Positions 1 through 13,532 of a stretch of 64,000 nucleotides of DNA are shown piece by piece (the stretch's first letter is position 1; every line of letters starts with the position of its first letter). Both the position numbers and the translations under genes were made by a program. The notes under the pieces were generated by a model. That model did no database searches, was not told the DNA's origin, and saw only the letters and a program-made list of their open reading frames with translations. This DNA comes from Abelmoschus esculentus (taxonomy: Eukaryota > Streptophyta > Magnoliopsida > Malvales > Malvaceae). The DNA lies in contig JAUCBN010000017.1 in assembly GCA_035048815.1 (NCBI GenBank), positions 17,294,936 to 17,358,935 of the forward strand, in the 5' to 3' direction.

Positions 1-380
1 TTTACATCAATCTGCTTATGAGCCCTATCGGAAAACCGAATCTCAGGAACCGGACCATCTCTGCTAATAATAATATCGTCATTGGTTAATTCCACTTTCA
101 ACGACTTTAAAAAATTATCCTCCTTATTACTTTCAGCGGAGCGCATCGCAGCATCTCAAAAAGAAACTCTCTTCCCAATATCGATAGGTTCTTGTCCACT
201 TTTCAGCCCAGACGCCATCATTGACGGTAACGTGATATCACCGTCTCTAGACAATAACCCTATTGTTTTTTCCATGTCCGCCCCACTATCAAGATCCATA
301 TGCGCTAAATCTCTTCCTTGGTGAACTGCCATCTCTGACCCAGGACCATTCCTCGTATTCGAAATCCCATTGTCAGACAT
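1..380 (-). pseudogene. LINE-type ORF1 (DUF4283-like) fragment, broken and cut by the window edge
   Basis: Read on the minus strand from an ATG at 380, 74 codons run to a TGA at 158-156. The same frame then stays open to the window edge and includes the motif VPEIRFSDRAHKQID. That motif is typical of the N-terminal DUF4283 domain in ORF1 (gag-like RNA-binding proteins) of plant non-LTR retrotransposons. The in-frame TGA makes this a dead copy or a fragment. The rest of the element (zinc knuckle, endonuclease, reverse transcriptase) would lie left of the window and cannot be seen. Family assignment rests on the short motif; a host DUF4283 gene is the alternative. Confidence 0.55.
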
Positions 381-1014
381 AAATAAATTTCGTCGTCTTG
401 GCCACTGATGTGGAAATATACTGCCGCGACTCCAGTACTCTAATGAAAGATGCGGCGATCTTTGGAGAGGAAGGTTATGAGATCCCCATTTTCCTTAATT
501 AGCCTAAAAGCCTACCATATTTCATAATAAAAAATAAATTTATTTAACCTACTGAGTTAGAAATATTTTAATTAAAATTAATAAATTGTTACGTCTTTAA
601 TTAATATTAGAAGTGTATTTTTTTTCAAAAGAGTGGTTGGATCAGTTAAGAACAAATGAAAAAGAAGAAAATTATATTATGATTTTCACAGTTGTATATA
701 AAAAGGACACATTAGGGACATAATAAATAATTTCTAATTTTTTAAAACAGTTTTTTATTCGATATTTTCAAGAAGCCCAATTTCCCACCCAAATCCCTCG
801 GTAGTAAAACAAAAAATTTATGACATGTGAGTGATTGGTCTTAATAAAATAATTTAGGGTTTATTAATTTATTATAAATACACCGTATTCCAATATAAAT
901 GTACAACATGGTCTACTATACATTACATAGGTATATATACGTGGATAAATAAACTATAAATAATTCAATATATAGTTTTATGATTAAAATATAACTAAAA
1001 ATAATAAAGGCATA
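381..1014. other. AT-rich spacer without recognised gene
   Basis: Short A/T runs and stops in all frames. I see no coding or RNA gene here. Confidence 0.5.
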
Positions 1015-1465
1015 AAGATAATTTTAACCCTTAACATTTATAACTTTTATCATTTTGGCCTTTATTCTTTTTTTAAGATAAATTTAACCTTTAACCTATA
1101 TTTCTTCGACAAATAACTTATTTTTAACTAACATAATGATTAGACCATTAAAAATTTAACGATATTGGCATGCTATATATATATGTAATAATATATTTTA
1201 AATAACATGGCATCTAACCTCATTCTACGTATATGTAATATGTCATTATCGTTAAATTTTTTACGATAATGACAAATATATACATGTAAAATATAATTTT
1301 ATTCTAACATAAAATATAAAATGATTAAATTTTTTTAACTGTCTAATCATTATACTAGTTAAAAAATAGATATTTATCAAAAAGATATAGGTTAAAGACT
1401 AAATTTATCCTAAAAATGAGTGTCAAAACGATAAAAATTATAAACGTTAAGGGTTAAAATTATAG
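1015..1465. repeat. Foldback (MITE-like) element with long inverted arms
   Basis: The left arm, starting with TAATTTTAACCCTTAAC near 1018, reappears as its reverse complement ending near 1463. The two arms stay alignable for roughly 140-160 bases on each side of a short AT-rich centre; blocks such as TTTAACCTATAT and CATAATGATTAGAC occur in both. There is no coding capacity. The arms are diverged, so the insertion is old. I could not define a clear target duplication. Confidence 0.65.
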
Positions 1466-4400
1466 TTATGTTCAATAATAAAATGATGATAAAAATAAAT
1501 AAATAATCATAAAATAGGAAAATAAATAAATAAATAAATGGTGAATAGGTTGTCAAAAAAAGGGGGAAATGGTAGCTCCGTAGAGGGCAGGCTGATGTTA
1601 ATTAATTTATAAATAATTAAGATTTATGCAATAAGCATGCAGTGAAACTAGGCTTTTTGGTCCTTCGCATCTAACTTTAATCACTATGCCAAATTGTTTA
1701 ATCATTCCATATTTTTTAAATAATTTTCAAGTAATGATTAATTATTCTTTTTTTAACAAAAATAATAATTAATTATTTTAATTTTTTATTATTTTATTTT
1801 TTAATTTAATCATAAATATATAATATATTGATTGACTAATTGATATTAGATATTACAAACATGAACGGAGTTAAAAAAGTGTGTAAAATATATGGACGAG
1901 TCTACAATGGAAGTTGAACACCGCTAGACATTATTAAATTAAAAATTAAAAATTTTAAAGACTCAATATACAATTATTAATTATATGTTGAATCTATATT
2001 TTTTATTAATTACATATTAAGTTTTAAGATTTTTTAATTTTTATTAATGTTGGACGTCGGTCGTAGAATTTTTCAAAATATATTAATTATTAATAAATTA
2101 TCAAATGCAGTTAATTTTTTTTATAGTCATCATTGTCTTTTATTAAGGCATTATTATTGGAAAACCAAACTTCATTGTTTTAATTATCCGAAAGGCCACA
2201 CCAGGGACAGTAGGTGGTAAATTAAATAAAGAAATAGCATATGGGTTGCCTTGAAATTAACTCTTAATCCCCACATGCTTAGCACTAAGTAGAATCAACC
2301 TTTTCTAGAAACATTTTTTTTATTTTATTTAATGTGTATTTAAATTAATATAATAAAATATTAAAACAGATAAAAATACTTTAAAATATAAAAAATAATA
2401 TTTTTAAGTGAGTACATATTTTTGTTTTAATTTTAAAATTTTAAATTTTCTTTTAATTTTTAATTAAACTAATGATATTTTGAACTAATTACTAATTGGT
2501 TTAGCATGATAATGTATTAAGTTTATTAAATAAGATTATAGGTTTAAATATAAATATTATGAATATAATAAATTGAGTTAAAATATTACTCTCATAATAA
2601 ATATTTATATTATTCGGTAGAAAATAATTATAAAAATTATATTAAAAATATAATTTAAATTAATTAAATATATCAAATCTAATGGGAAAATTGGTGAATG
2701 CACTTTAGTGTACATGTATAATTATGGGGAAGATCTTGAATTTAGCGTCCATATCTTTGAAAGCAATACTCTTTTATTTTAAGTCTTTTTTTTTTTAAGA
2801 ATTTAAGAAGTTGCTTTTATTTTTAAAAAACAAGTTTTGAATTACATATTAAAATATTAAATTTACTTTGATTATTTTATGATATAGAAAAATAATTCGT
2901 TATTATGTTTAAAAAATTACTCAAGAATTGAATTTGGATATAATAATTTGTAAATACACATGACAAATTCATATACTTATTATTATTTAATTAAAAAATT
3001 TAAATTCTCAAAATAATTTTTATAATTCTAATTCTACTTCGAAAAAAGAATAAAGACTCTGAATAAATAACGAAAAATATTTTTACTGAATCTAAAATTT
3101 ATAATATAAAAGAATATAAAATGAAAACAAATAATTTAACTAATTAATTTTTCTTCGCTATTAAACTAGTATATTTTCAACTAAAATTATGATTAAAATT
3201 TCAATGAAAATTTAAAAATGCTATAACTAAATTATATATATATATATATATATATTCGCTATTAGTTTAATAGTGTTGTAAAGAATTGTGAGTTTGGTCC
3301 GGGCCGTCAACGGTCTTACCGACAGCTGTTTTATCACTGTTCACTTTTTGCAGTGTTAGAAAATGTTTTTTTTTTTATTTTTATTTTTTATTATCCTTCC
3401 TTTTCATTATTTATTTATTTATTTAACACAGCATTAAGACGGAGGAGAGAATTGATAGGAGCGCACACTACTTTAGAGAAAAAAATAAAGCAACATTTAG
3501 TCCCTTAATTTGGCAAGTTTTCTCAATTTGGTCTCTAAAGCTGGTCCTTAAGCCCTGGAGTTAAATGTGTTTAAAAATATTCATTAATCCAAGCAAACTA
3601 TTTAATTCCAAAAACTAATATGAATGACTAAATTGAAACTTGGAAATTTCCTCAAGGACTAACATTCAAATAGAACGAGAAGATAAAGTTCTACAAAAAT
3701 TATTTTGAGAGAAAAAATCTAATGAATAAAAAAAAAAGTATATTTGGTCGGTTCGTTAAGTTATTATCTTTGTTATTTTTATATTTTTTAAGTCACGAAT
3801 TTTATACTTAATATCAGGGACGAAGTCAAGATTGAATATTGGAAGGGGTAAATATTTATTAAGCTTTTAAATCTAAAATTTGGAATGAATAAAAATCTTA
3901 TTTTATTATTATTTAAACTAAGAAGGACATATTTAATTGTACATATATATTTATACATGTATATACTTTCTGTTAAACGATACATATATTAATTTTAATA
4001 ACTTTTTATATATATACAATATATATATACTTTATCGTATTATCATATTATTTTTTTACCGAAATCATTCTGTAAATTCAGTATATTCGACCAACATATT
4101 TGAATGAAGAGAAAATGTGAAAAATTAATTCCTAGGAAAATGGAAACAAACTTAAATGTTGTTTATTTGTCATTTAAATATTTTTTTTTGTTTTAAATAT
4201 CATCCTGAGGTGCTCAAATCACAAAGCTTCTTAGGAAATGAAAACAAATGGAAAATTCAGATTCCAAGGAGCTGTAATTTTATAATTTTATAGAATAATG
4301 TTTTTTTAAAAGAAATATATATTTGGTCAGGATTTATTGCTTTTAAGGCCGGTTTGACTGAATTTTTAATTTAATCTTCCCAAGTTTTGAGAACTTTTAA

Positions 4401-5612
4401 ATCACTCCATCCTTTTAAAAACAGGGAAGGGATGGAGATATTAAAATACCGAATATACCCTTTCATTTCTTGCGTGGACCCATTGGGTTAGTATATATAT
4501 TTGGATGTACCAGTGTATAATATTTGTCTTCTATTATTAATATGAGGGTAAAATATATTATTAGCCATTGGAGTTTATAGGGATTTTTGTTTTGGTCGTT
4601 GAATTATAAATAAATTTAATTTACATATTTTTTGTCAATAAATTATTAAATAATTAATAATCAAATGATGTCACATGTTAGCTTTGATGTGCTAACATGA
4701 AAACCATTTTCTTAATTTTGTGCTAATATGATTTATTTATTTATTTATTTATTTGCATTTTGGGATATTCTAATTTTAAGAGTTTTTTTTATATATTTTT
4801 TTAAATTATCGTTCTTTGATATCTTTTACGATTATCTTAAAAATCGCTAAACTTGTTTCATCTTTGTCTACCGCACTAATGATTAGTTTTTAAATTTTTT
4901 AATACTTTAAAATTTAAATATATGATTTTTTGGGTTCAAAGTACTCACTAAAAAAGTTCGAATGATGGGCACCATTTTTTTTTTTGAGAAGATAATCAAA
5001 ATATCTCAAAATTAATCTCATCAAACGATCATCAAAAGAGGCCAAATCATTAAAAGGTCAAATCTTTAAATGAGTAATCGTTAATTTCGATTAGATTTTT
5101 GTAAAAACAAAACATGTGAATATTTGAATATCGATCTTATCACGAATGACGAACCACAATGTTAGGTAATTGACTATTTCTTGAAAAATAAAATATAACA
5201 GTCAAGTTATCATGCTGTTAATAATTTAATGACCTAATAACCAAAAAATTGAATCTTTTATAATCGAGTGACTAAAATAAAACAACTCATAAACTTGAGT
5301 GACCAAGCGAAAATGCTTTAATACTAAAATAATAATAAATTAATTTTATAAATTGTAAGGGCAAATTGGGAATAAGAATAAACCAAAAGCTTTCCAGTGC
5401 TTGACCCTGTTTTTAACCTGTATGGAGTGCACATACAATACAAGAAAAAAGAAAGACCTTTGTTTCCCACTCTCCCTTTTCCCTCCCCCAGTCATGGAAG
5501 GAAGTTCATAAAAAATCTACATTTTCCCTCTAATCTTCAAACCAAAATTTTCTTTCTCTTTTCGAAATAAAATCTGTATTTTCCCTCAAATTCTGGGTTG
5601 TCATCTTCTAGA
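1466..5612. other. Long AT-rich intergenic stretch with repeat relics; AHL 5' flank at its end
   Basis: No gene was recognised. It holds a (TA)n microsatellite at 3233-3255. At 3818 there is a one-sided relic starting CAGGGACGAAGTCAAGATT, which resembles the end of the hAT-like MITEs at 37 kb. A diverged repeat lies at about 4560-5330. The last 150 bases are pyrimidine-rich (CT tract about 5468-5490) and look like the promoter and 5' UTR of the AHL gene. Confidence 0.5.
3233..3255. repeat. (TA)n microsatellite
   Basis: About eleven uninterrupted TA dinucleotides. Confidence 0.9.
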
Positions 5613-8187
5613 ATGGAAGAAAAGGAAAGTACGATATCTGGGTCACTAGGAAACTCCGACACTGACTCACCACCTGCACCAGTGAGCACCCTGCAAGTGT
5701 TGCCTCAGCCGATGAACGTCAACACAGCAGCGACGGCGATAACCACAACAACCCCGAGTCTAGGCTCAGGCGGAGGAGGAAGTGGAACGGTGGGTGATTC
5801 TTTGGGGAAGAAAAAGAGAGGAAGACCCAGAAAATATGACGCGGATGGGAACCTCAGGTTACCATATCAGATAATGACGGGTGCACCGCCTCCTGGTTTC
5901 ACTTTATCACCTTCTTCTCCTACTGAGTTCAAGTTGTCCAAGCGAGGTAAAGTAAAGTCCTCTCCCGGCTCCGCCGGGAACTGGCAGCTTCTTGCTTCTC
6001 TAGGTAAAGTTCATATAAACACTGTTAAAGTTCATTAAAGATTTGTTTTATGCTGTTTGGTTCCCGAGAAAATGTAGAGAAAAATTAGTGTCTGCTTGCA
6101 TTGCATGTTTTTTCATGTTATTTTATGGGGTAAATCTCTGACGGGACATGGAAATATAGGGTTGGGGACATACTTTATTGTTTCTTTCTTTAGTATTTTT
6201 AGTTTTTTTCATTTCTCACCCAACTCATGGTGGGTGGTTGATTCATACTTTCTTTGGGAATTGTAATAATAAAATTAACTTTCTTTTTTCTATGTTTGTC
6301 CAGTAGTATATTTGCTACAAATTTAAGCATGGATCTGTAAAAAGATAATCATTTATGTTTAAAATTAATTAATATATTAATTTAAATAGTAAGTAATTTA
6401 ATTTTATTAAATAAATTTTGAGTTTAATTAATTATGTACGTAAAAAATTAATATTAGAATATTTATCTATTAGAATTAGATGTGTAATATGAGTCGGTCC
6501 GGATTAATCAGGTGAATCCTGAAACTCGAATGAATAAAAAATAATTAATTAATTAATGCATTGATAAGGTGGTCACTTTATTCACCATTTCAATGCATTA
6601 CCTAAAATTATTAATATTATATCTATTAACCATACAAATTAACTCTGGAAAAGGAATCCTAAGTAGGTGTTTTTTTGTTGGCCAATAATTTGGTGAATTT
6701 TGGGTTTACTTTTATTTTCTTTTAATTAATTTGCATTTAAAATAGTTAAATTTATAGACTTGTATTGATATATTAATATAGTTTAACTTACGTATTTATT
6801 TACTTATTTTATATTATTATTTTTGGACAGGTGAATTGTTTGCTACTACGGCTGGAGGGGACTTTACTGCTCATGTGGTGAAAGTTAATACTGGCGAGGT
6901 AATTTCTCCAAATATGATATTAATTATTGTTAATTACTATATTAGGGTTTTAAATAGAGAAATAAGTATATAATTTATAATTTATTGGACTCGCAGGATG
7001 TTGCAGGGAAAATTCTTTCTTTATCACAAACTGGTCCTCGTGGGATTTGTATTCTATCAGCAAATGGGGCTGTTTCTAATGTTACCATCCGACAACCTGG
7101 TTCATCGGGTGGGATTTTAACATTCGAGGTATTCAATTTTTTATATAGTCGTATGATATTTGATTGATTGATTAACGAATCTAAATTGATGTATGGTAGA
7201 TATTTAGGGGTGTTTAAATTATTTGAATCAATTGATTCGATCCGATGATTCAAAAAATATATTAGATAATTCTTGAAAAGTTATTCGATTACATCAGGTA
7301 TCTTATTTGAGAATAATTGGACCGGGTCTAAGTAAATTTTTAATTGTTGTGTACCTGACCTGGCTCGATAACTTTTAATATACGTAGTTTTAAATTATAT
7401 TTTTATTTTAGATTACTTAATATTTGTACTTAAATTTAAAATTTTAAATTAGTTCTATCTTTGTTCATTATACTTTTAAGTTTTAAAATTTTAAATATAT
7501 TTTTATTAATTTATTAAAAAAACAAGATTAATATTTTTTTAATGTCTTTTTTGTGATATTTGGAATTATTTTACATTGCAGGGGCGGTTTGAAATATTGT
7601 CTTTAACCGGCTCATTTACATTGAGTGACACCGGTGGTGCCATGAATAGAACCGGTGGTTTAAGTGTTTCATTGGCTGGACCGGACGGTCGTGTAATAGG
7701 TGGTGGACTGGCTGGTACATTGGTGGCTGCTAGCCCTATACAAGTAAGTCCTTTGACTCTTTGTTATTATATTCTCAGCCCCTTCAAATGTTACTGTAAA
7801 TTCACAATTTGGTCACTGTATTCATTTGGATAGATTGTGGTGGGAAGCTTCACGCCAAATGGCTTCAAAGTGCAGAAAAAGAAGCCTTACCGTGAGCAGC
7901 ACACGGTGGCAGCTTCCACGGTTGCTGCCATCCCTTCAGCTACAGTGATGGCGGGCGAGGCAAGGCCGATCGTCTCACAAGCAAAACCCGACGGCGAAAA
8001 CAATATGAAACCAGCGTCACCATTTCGAGTGGTCACCTTTGGGGAAGCGAGTAATATCATAACTGGTCATAGAAACATAGCAAGCATTGCACCAACCTCC
8101 ATCATTTCCGGTTGGAATAACGGCTCCGAACCGGCATCTTCCCATCGGCCATCGCCCGATATTAACGTGTCAGTGCCTAGTGAATAG
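5613..8187 (+). CDS. AT-hook motif nuclear-localized (AHL) protein
   Basis: Predicted DNA-binding nuclear protein that docks on AT-rich DNA and acts as a transcriptional or chromatin regulator. Five exons (5613-6003, 6831-6898, 6997-7128, 7582-7743, 7834-8187) give 368 residues, all with GT/AG borders and consistent phase. The N-terminus is Ser/Thr/Pro-rich with a glycine run. An AT-hook RGRPRKY sits at about residues 69-75, preceded by KKK. The PPC/DUF296 domain runs from about residue 125 (NWQLLASLGELF) to about 260 and carries the hallmark GRFEILSLTGSF and the VGSFTPNGFK block. One hook plus a multi-exon PPC domain fits the intron-bearing AHL clade, not the intronless one. The first ATG in frame is at 5613, and the CT-rich leader just upstream supports it. 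Which AHL member this is cannot be told here. The third intron contains a repeat relic near 7199-7400. Confidence 0.93.
7199..7400. repeat. Repeat relic in AHL intron 3
   Basis: It begins TTAGGGGTGTTTAAATTA and is rich in GATTCGAT-type and ACCTGACCTGGCTCG motifs. This resembles the GGGGTGTTCAAA-ended inverted-repeat element at 50.8 kb. Only one end is recognisable. Confidence 0.35.
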
Positions 8188-10550
8188 GGTAATTAACCCT
8201 CGAGAAAATTCTTCGTTTAAGATTTAATTTTTTAGTGTCGGAGAATACTGATAACTCAACTAGAATGAATTTTTATTGACATTTGCATTTGGACCGTAAC
8301 AATCAGATTTAGTCTTTAGATGCAGAAGTTTCTAGAATGTTTTGATAGATGGAACTTGACTTCACTGAGTTTAGACAAGAGTTATGACAATTTATTTTGT
8401 GTTTGATAATATTTTGTTTGATTATTATATTTTTATAAGTTTAGAAATTGTTTTTTTTTTACGAGAATAAGTATATTAGTCAATTGATCAAATTGTTTAT
8501 ATTTGTTTTATTATATTTTTTACAGGATTTGTTTTAGACTTACATGTACTTGTTTTTTTTTTCGGATTAAAATTAAAATTAAGAAAATATCTAAGAATAA
8601 GAGAAATTTATAAAAATAAAATGTCACAAGTTAAATTATAAATTATTCAAAAATTAAATTTAAAAAAAAAACTTTATATTCTAACCTTAGTTTTTAAATA
8701 TCGTACATTAAATTTTGAACTTTAAATTATAGACCTTAAAACCTAATTTAAAATTTTATCAATCTAGATTAATTATGAAACGTAAAATAAGTATGTAAAT
8801 GATTAGTTTTTAAGATTTAAAATTTTAAATGAGGTAAATATCAAAAAGTGATTAAAAAATTTATATTAGATCACTCTCTCGAAAAACCTAGTCGTTGCTC
8901 TCTCTCCCAATATTTCATCTTTTTTTGTTTTTTATTTTGATCGTTCCCTTTGATCGGTGGTCGACAATCAATTTTAGTATTGATCGTCGACTATCGGATC
9001 CATTATTTTTTCCTGTTTTATTTTAATAAGAATCTTTATTTTTCTGTCCTTGTGACATGTTTTTATTTAAAAGAAATTATTTTAATAATCATTGATTTTC
9101 GGTTTGATTAATTTTTATTTTTTCATATCAACGTTAATTTCTTTAAAAGAAATTATTTTATCTTGATAAAATAATTTTATTTTATAACTTTTAAACATTA
9201 AAAGATATAATTTTAATTTTTTATAAAAATTTATTTTAAGTAAAAAATAAAAATATATCTATAATATTTTATATAATATCTTAAGTATAAAATATAGATT
9301 TTTACCTTATAAAATAATTAAAAATTAAATTCTATTTAATTTGATTAATCACAATTAATTACAATTCATAAATTTATAAATATTATTATTTCAATTTAAA
9401 TTAATTCTGTTCGATTTCAATTTTACGATTAATTATATTCAACCCGGCCATTATTCCCCTGTATTATATATATCCTTTTGACTTGGACACCAAGAAAACA
9501 AATAAAATTGATCTCAACAAAACCCATCAAACTTGTTGGACCTTTTTGACCATTCAACACCAAATCCGTGGGGGACCTTTTTGACAATTCACAGAAAAAC
9601 ATGCGGCATGCGAAAGAGGAAGAGGGACAATTTGTCCCCGAGCTTCTCACGTGACATTCTTTTTAAAAATTTTAAATAGGTAATCTTCACAGAAGGTCCT
9701 TTTGTTTGGAAAGTATTTAATTTTAGTCACTTAATTTAAAAAAATTATAATTATCGTTTATATTTTTGACGGTTATCGTTTTGATCGTAAATTAGTATCC
9801 GTTTATGAAAAAATTAATCTTAGTTTTGACCCCTTGTCCACACCAGCTCATCTAAGATCTCCGAGCACTAGAAAATGGCCTCTAGCTTTGAAGTACTCTC
9901 AGTTAGGGACGATAATTTGATATGTGCTTGTCAGGTCTCGAATTAATCGGGGTGAGTTTTTTTATTTAAAAAGTTGGATCGGATCGGGTGATTAAAAACT
10001 AAAGTTGGATCGGGTTGATTTTAGGTAAAAAAATTTTGACCCGACCCGGTATATTTAGATATATAATATTTAATATTTTTATTATTTTTTTAGTTGAGTC
10101 GAGTTTATTCAAATTTTTTATTATAATATCAGAGTCGAATTGAGTTTGGATTATGATTTTTTATAATATCGAATTGAGTTAGAGATAAAAATATTTAAAT
10201 TAGATCGAATTGAGATCAAACTAAAAGATTTAAATTTTTAGGTCAAGATCAAGGTCGAGACGACCAAAAACCCGCCCCACCCGATAATCATCCTAATCTT
10301 TGTCCATTACTATAAATAAAGTTTAAACCTCCATCCATGTGAATATGAACATTATTTTCCATATCGAAATCAAATTCAATTACATTAATCATCTTGAGTC
10401 AGTTGTTGATTTTGAAAGTTAAGAGTTTAAAAATCATTAATTGTAATATAATGATTTAGGTAATATTTAATAATTGAGAGTATATATTAGAATATACACA
10501 ACTCTAACTGTCGTAACTGATTCCAAAAAATCGAATCCAATTTACGTATA
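8188..10550. other. Intergenic, AT-rich, with one GC-patterned repeat relic
   Basis: No gene was recognised. A repeat of the 'gggtcgggt' type lies at about 9930-10285: it has TCGGATCGGGTGATT, GACCCGACCCGG and a terminal CCCGCCCCACCCGATAATC that is partly complementary to its start. The remaining sequence is AT-rich and unremarkable. Confidence 0.45.
9930..10285. repeat. Diverged inverted-repeat element relic
   Basis: The start (ATCGGGGTGAG) and end (CCCCACCCGAT) are imperfect reverse complements. Internal GGATCGGGT/ACCCGACCC motifs also pair. Non-coding; likely an old MITE. Confidence 0.4.
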
Positions 10551-10552
10551 TT

Positions 10553-13532
10553 TGGAATCGTCTCCGTCAAAGCTAGGAAGATCTTCGATAGCCGTGGAAA
10601 TCCAGCGTTCGAGCTTAGCTTCATCTCATCTCTTCATTTTTACTCCCTTTAGTTTCCATGCTTTACCTTGTCACCGATCTGTATATTTAACATCTCCGTC
10701 GTTCATTTCCCGATTAAATCCTTTTCCGATCCATTTGCGCTTAATTTTATGACTCAACCAGTCGAACAGGTCGATTGGCCGAGTTCGTCTATTAGTTTTC
10801 CGCTGATTGCATGGAATAATCTCTAATTCGTTAGTTGTTTTTCAGTTTTTATAATGTTTTCAAATTTATGAATACTTTCAATTTGATTCTAACGGTTTTT
10901 TTATTACTAAATTTGATATAGGTTGATGTGGAAACATCGAATGGGCAAAAAGGTCAGAGCCGCGGTTCCTAGCGGGGCATCCACTGATTTCTTCTTTAAT
11001 GTATTCCTAATGACTTCATTCCGAGGCTTACCTTCGTTTTATGGTGTTGTGTGTTTTTCTTCTTCTTTTGTTATTTTCCCTCCAGCTCGGCACAAATGTC
11101 ATTCTTGCAGTGTCTCTTGCTGTTTGCAAAGCTGGATCTGAAGTCAAGAACATTCCTCTTTACAGGGTACATTCTGGCCTATTGAACTTCATTTTTTCCT
11201 TTCCCCTTCCTTTGTAGACATGTGTTTGTTTTAAGTATTTATCTGTGAATTTGAAAATGATTTCTATTATGGTCTCCAACTATATCACTCAGGCTTGGTT
11301 GTGAGTGTTAGATATAGGTATGTTCAGTTCTTTTAATTTTTTCTTGTATTTGGAGGGTCATATCTCGTACCCATGTCTGAATACGTTGAATGTGTGTGTC
11401 ATACACTGTTTAAAGAGAAATGAAGAGTATGAGCAAAATATGTCTTGAAACCACTTAATTTTATGTCTATTTAATGTTAAGGTATAATATGAATCTATGT
11501 AACCTACCTATTATTGGTTGCAGTCAATTGCTAACCTTGCTGGTAACAAGAAGTTGGTCCTGCCAGTCCCTGCTTTCAATGTCATCAACGGTGGTTCCAT
11601 GCAGGAAACAAACTTGCTATGCAGGTATGGATCTCAAATTTCCTTTTGATTTTGTTCCCTATTTCTTGATATTGGATTCCCGGGCATCTATGCTTGTAGG
11701 AGTTCATGAATCTTCCTGTTGGGGCATCATCTTTTAAGGTGGTCATGAAGATGGGCGTGGAAGTATACCACCACTTGAAGGCTGTTATCAAGAAGAAGTA
11801 TGGTCAAGATGCAACAAATGTCGGTGATGAAGGTGGTTTTGCTCCTAATATTCAGGTCAATCCTCAGTTAATGAACTTCATGGTTTCTCATGGTGCTTCT
11901 TCATTTGTACCTGTTAGTTTAATCTTCAGATAATCGACATCATTTTTTTGTGGAAGACAGGAAAACAAGGAAGGGCTTGAGCTGTTAAAAACTGCCATTG
12001 CTAAAGCAGGTTACACAGACAAAGTTATTGCCCTTTTTTAATTGCCCTTATGAATTCTCACTTTCTATGTAAGCAATGGCTCTGATTGAATGTTCCTTTG
12101 CTATTCTAGGTTGTTATTGGAATGGATGTTTCCGCGTCTATGGAGCAGATAAAACCTATGACTTGAACTTCAAGGAAGAGGTGAACACTGTCGTAACTTG
12201 CAAGATATTTTCAAATCATTGTGCCTTTATGAGAACCGATTATATATTGTTACCGTATCATTTTCTGATTATCTGTGTTTTCAAGTTATTTTATCCTTCA
12301 CTTCTTTTTTTGTTTGGCATTTGCAGAGCAATAATGGTTCACAAAAGATCTCGGGAGACGCTCTCAAAGATTTATACAAGTCTTTTTCTTCCGAGTACCC
12401 TATTGTATCAATTGAGGATCCATTTGACCAAGATGATTGGGAGCACTACTCCAAACTAACTAATGAAATGGGAGAAAAAGTTCAGATCGTGGGAGATGAT
12501 CTCTTGGTCACTAACCCGAAGGTATCATTGGCATTTCCTTTCGCGTTTTCCCATAGGAAATGGTGTATGCATCTCTATGTATTCCTTCAGAAGTAGCATG
12601 ACATTCCTTGTATACTTTATTTTAATTTCTGCAGAGGGTTGAGAAGGCTATCAAAGAAAAAACTTGCAATTCACTTCTTCTCAAGGTACTACTTGGTTCT
12701 TTCCTCGAGAAGGTCATTTTTTTCCATCTATCCTTCGAGTTTTTATTAACCTGGATCATTTGCTGATGACTGGAGAATAGGTTAACCAAATTGGATCGGT
12801 TACTGAAAGCATCGAAGCTGTCAAAATGTCAAAGAAAGCTGGATGGGGCGTGATGGCCAGCCACTGCAGGTTTGAATGTCAACTTTTAAATGCTAACAAA
12901 TTTTCATTTGATGTTTTAACTTGATTTTTCTTGCAGTGGTGAAACCGAGGATACTTTCATATCTGATCTTTCAGTGGGTCTGGCTACGGTAATAAAACGG
13001 CATTCCCATTGTTGTGAATATATATCTAGCAAACTGAATCCAGCTTTGGTTCTTTCTTTTGAACATCTAGTTTTTAACATGTTTTCTTTTAAAATAAAAC
13101 AGGTTCAAATCAAAACCGGAGCTCCCTGCAGGTCTGAGCGTCTTGCTAAGTACAATCAGGTTAAACATCCTCACCTCCTAAGCAAGAGTATATCTTTGAA
13201 CGACTATTACTGTCGTTAATCGAGTTGTTTCGTGTTTGGTTCGAGAAAGTTCATATTGCTAATTAAATTGAATTCATAATATTTGGCCCCAATTTTGAGT
13301 TTAAGAACAACATTCAAAATCTAGCTGTTAACAACCTTGGAAACAAGCAAAGATTGTGCCAAACCTTTGTCTGATTGTTTTCAATTATTATTATCATTTG
13401 GAATCCAGCTTTTGTTTTGTCTGATTGTTATATATATTTTTTGCAATCCAGCTATTGCGTATTGAGGAGGAGCTGGGTGCTGATGCAGTTTATGCTGGGG
13501 CAAGCTTCCGTGCTCCTGTTGAGCCCTATTAA
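10553..13532 (+). pseudogene. Cytosolic enolase (ENO2/LOS2-type) unprocessed pseudogene
   Basis: Enolase interconverts 2-phosphoglycerate and phosphoenolpyruvate. Readable exons: 10553-~10613 (KARKIFDSRGNP), 10922-~10993 (VDVETSNGQK...RAAVPSGAST), 11086-11166, 11524-11624, 11700-11855, 11961-12023, 12110-12180, 12327-12521, 12635-12685, 12781-12869, 12937-12988, 13103-13159 and 13452-13532 (ends RAPVEPY, stop). Introns are kept, so it is a duplicated gene, not a retrocopy. It is dead for several independent reasons. No in-frame ATG stands before exon 1, and its donor site is lost. An extra base sits near 10950. The exon(s) between GAST and LGTNVILAV, encoding about 70 residues (the EALELRDGG to WGWCKQK part), are missing. 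A one-base loss near 11597 shifts INGGSHAGNK. About 7 bases are lost near 12137 in the MDVSAS/FYGADKTY part. The downstream exons are nearly intact (GDEGGFAPNIQ, SIEDPFDQDDW, IKTGAPCRSERLAKYNQ), so decay is fairly recent. An AATAAA-like signal lies near 13625. Confidence 0.9.
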
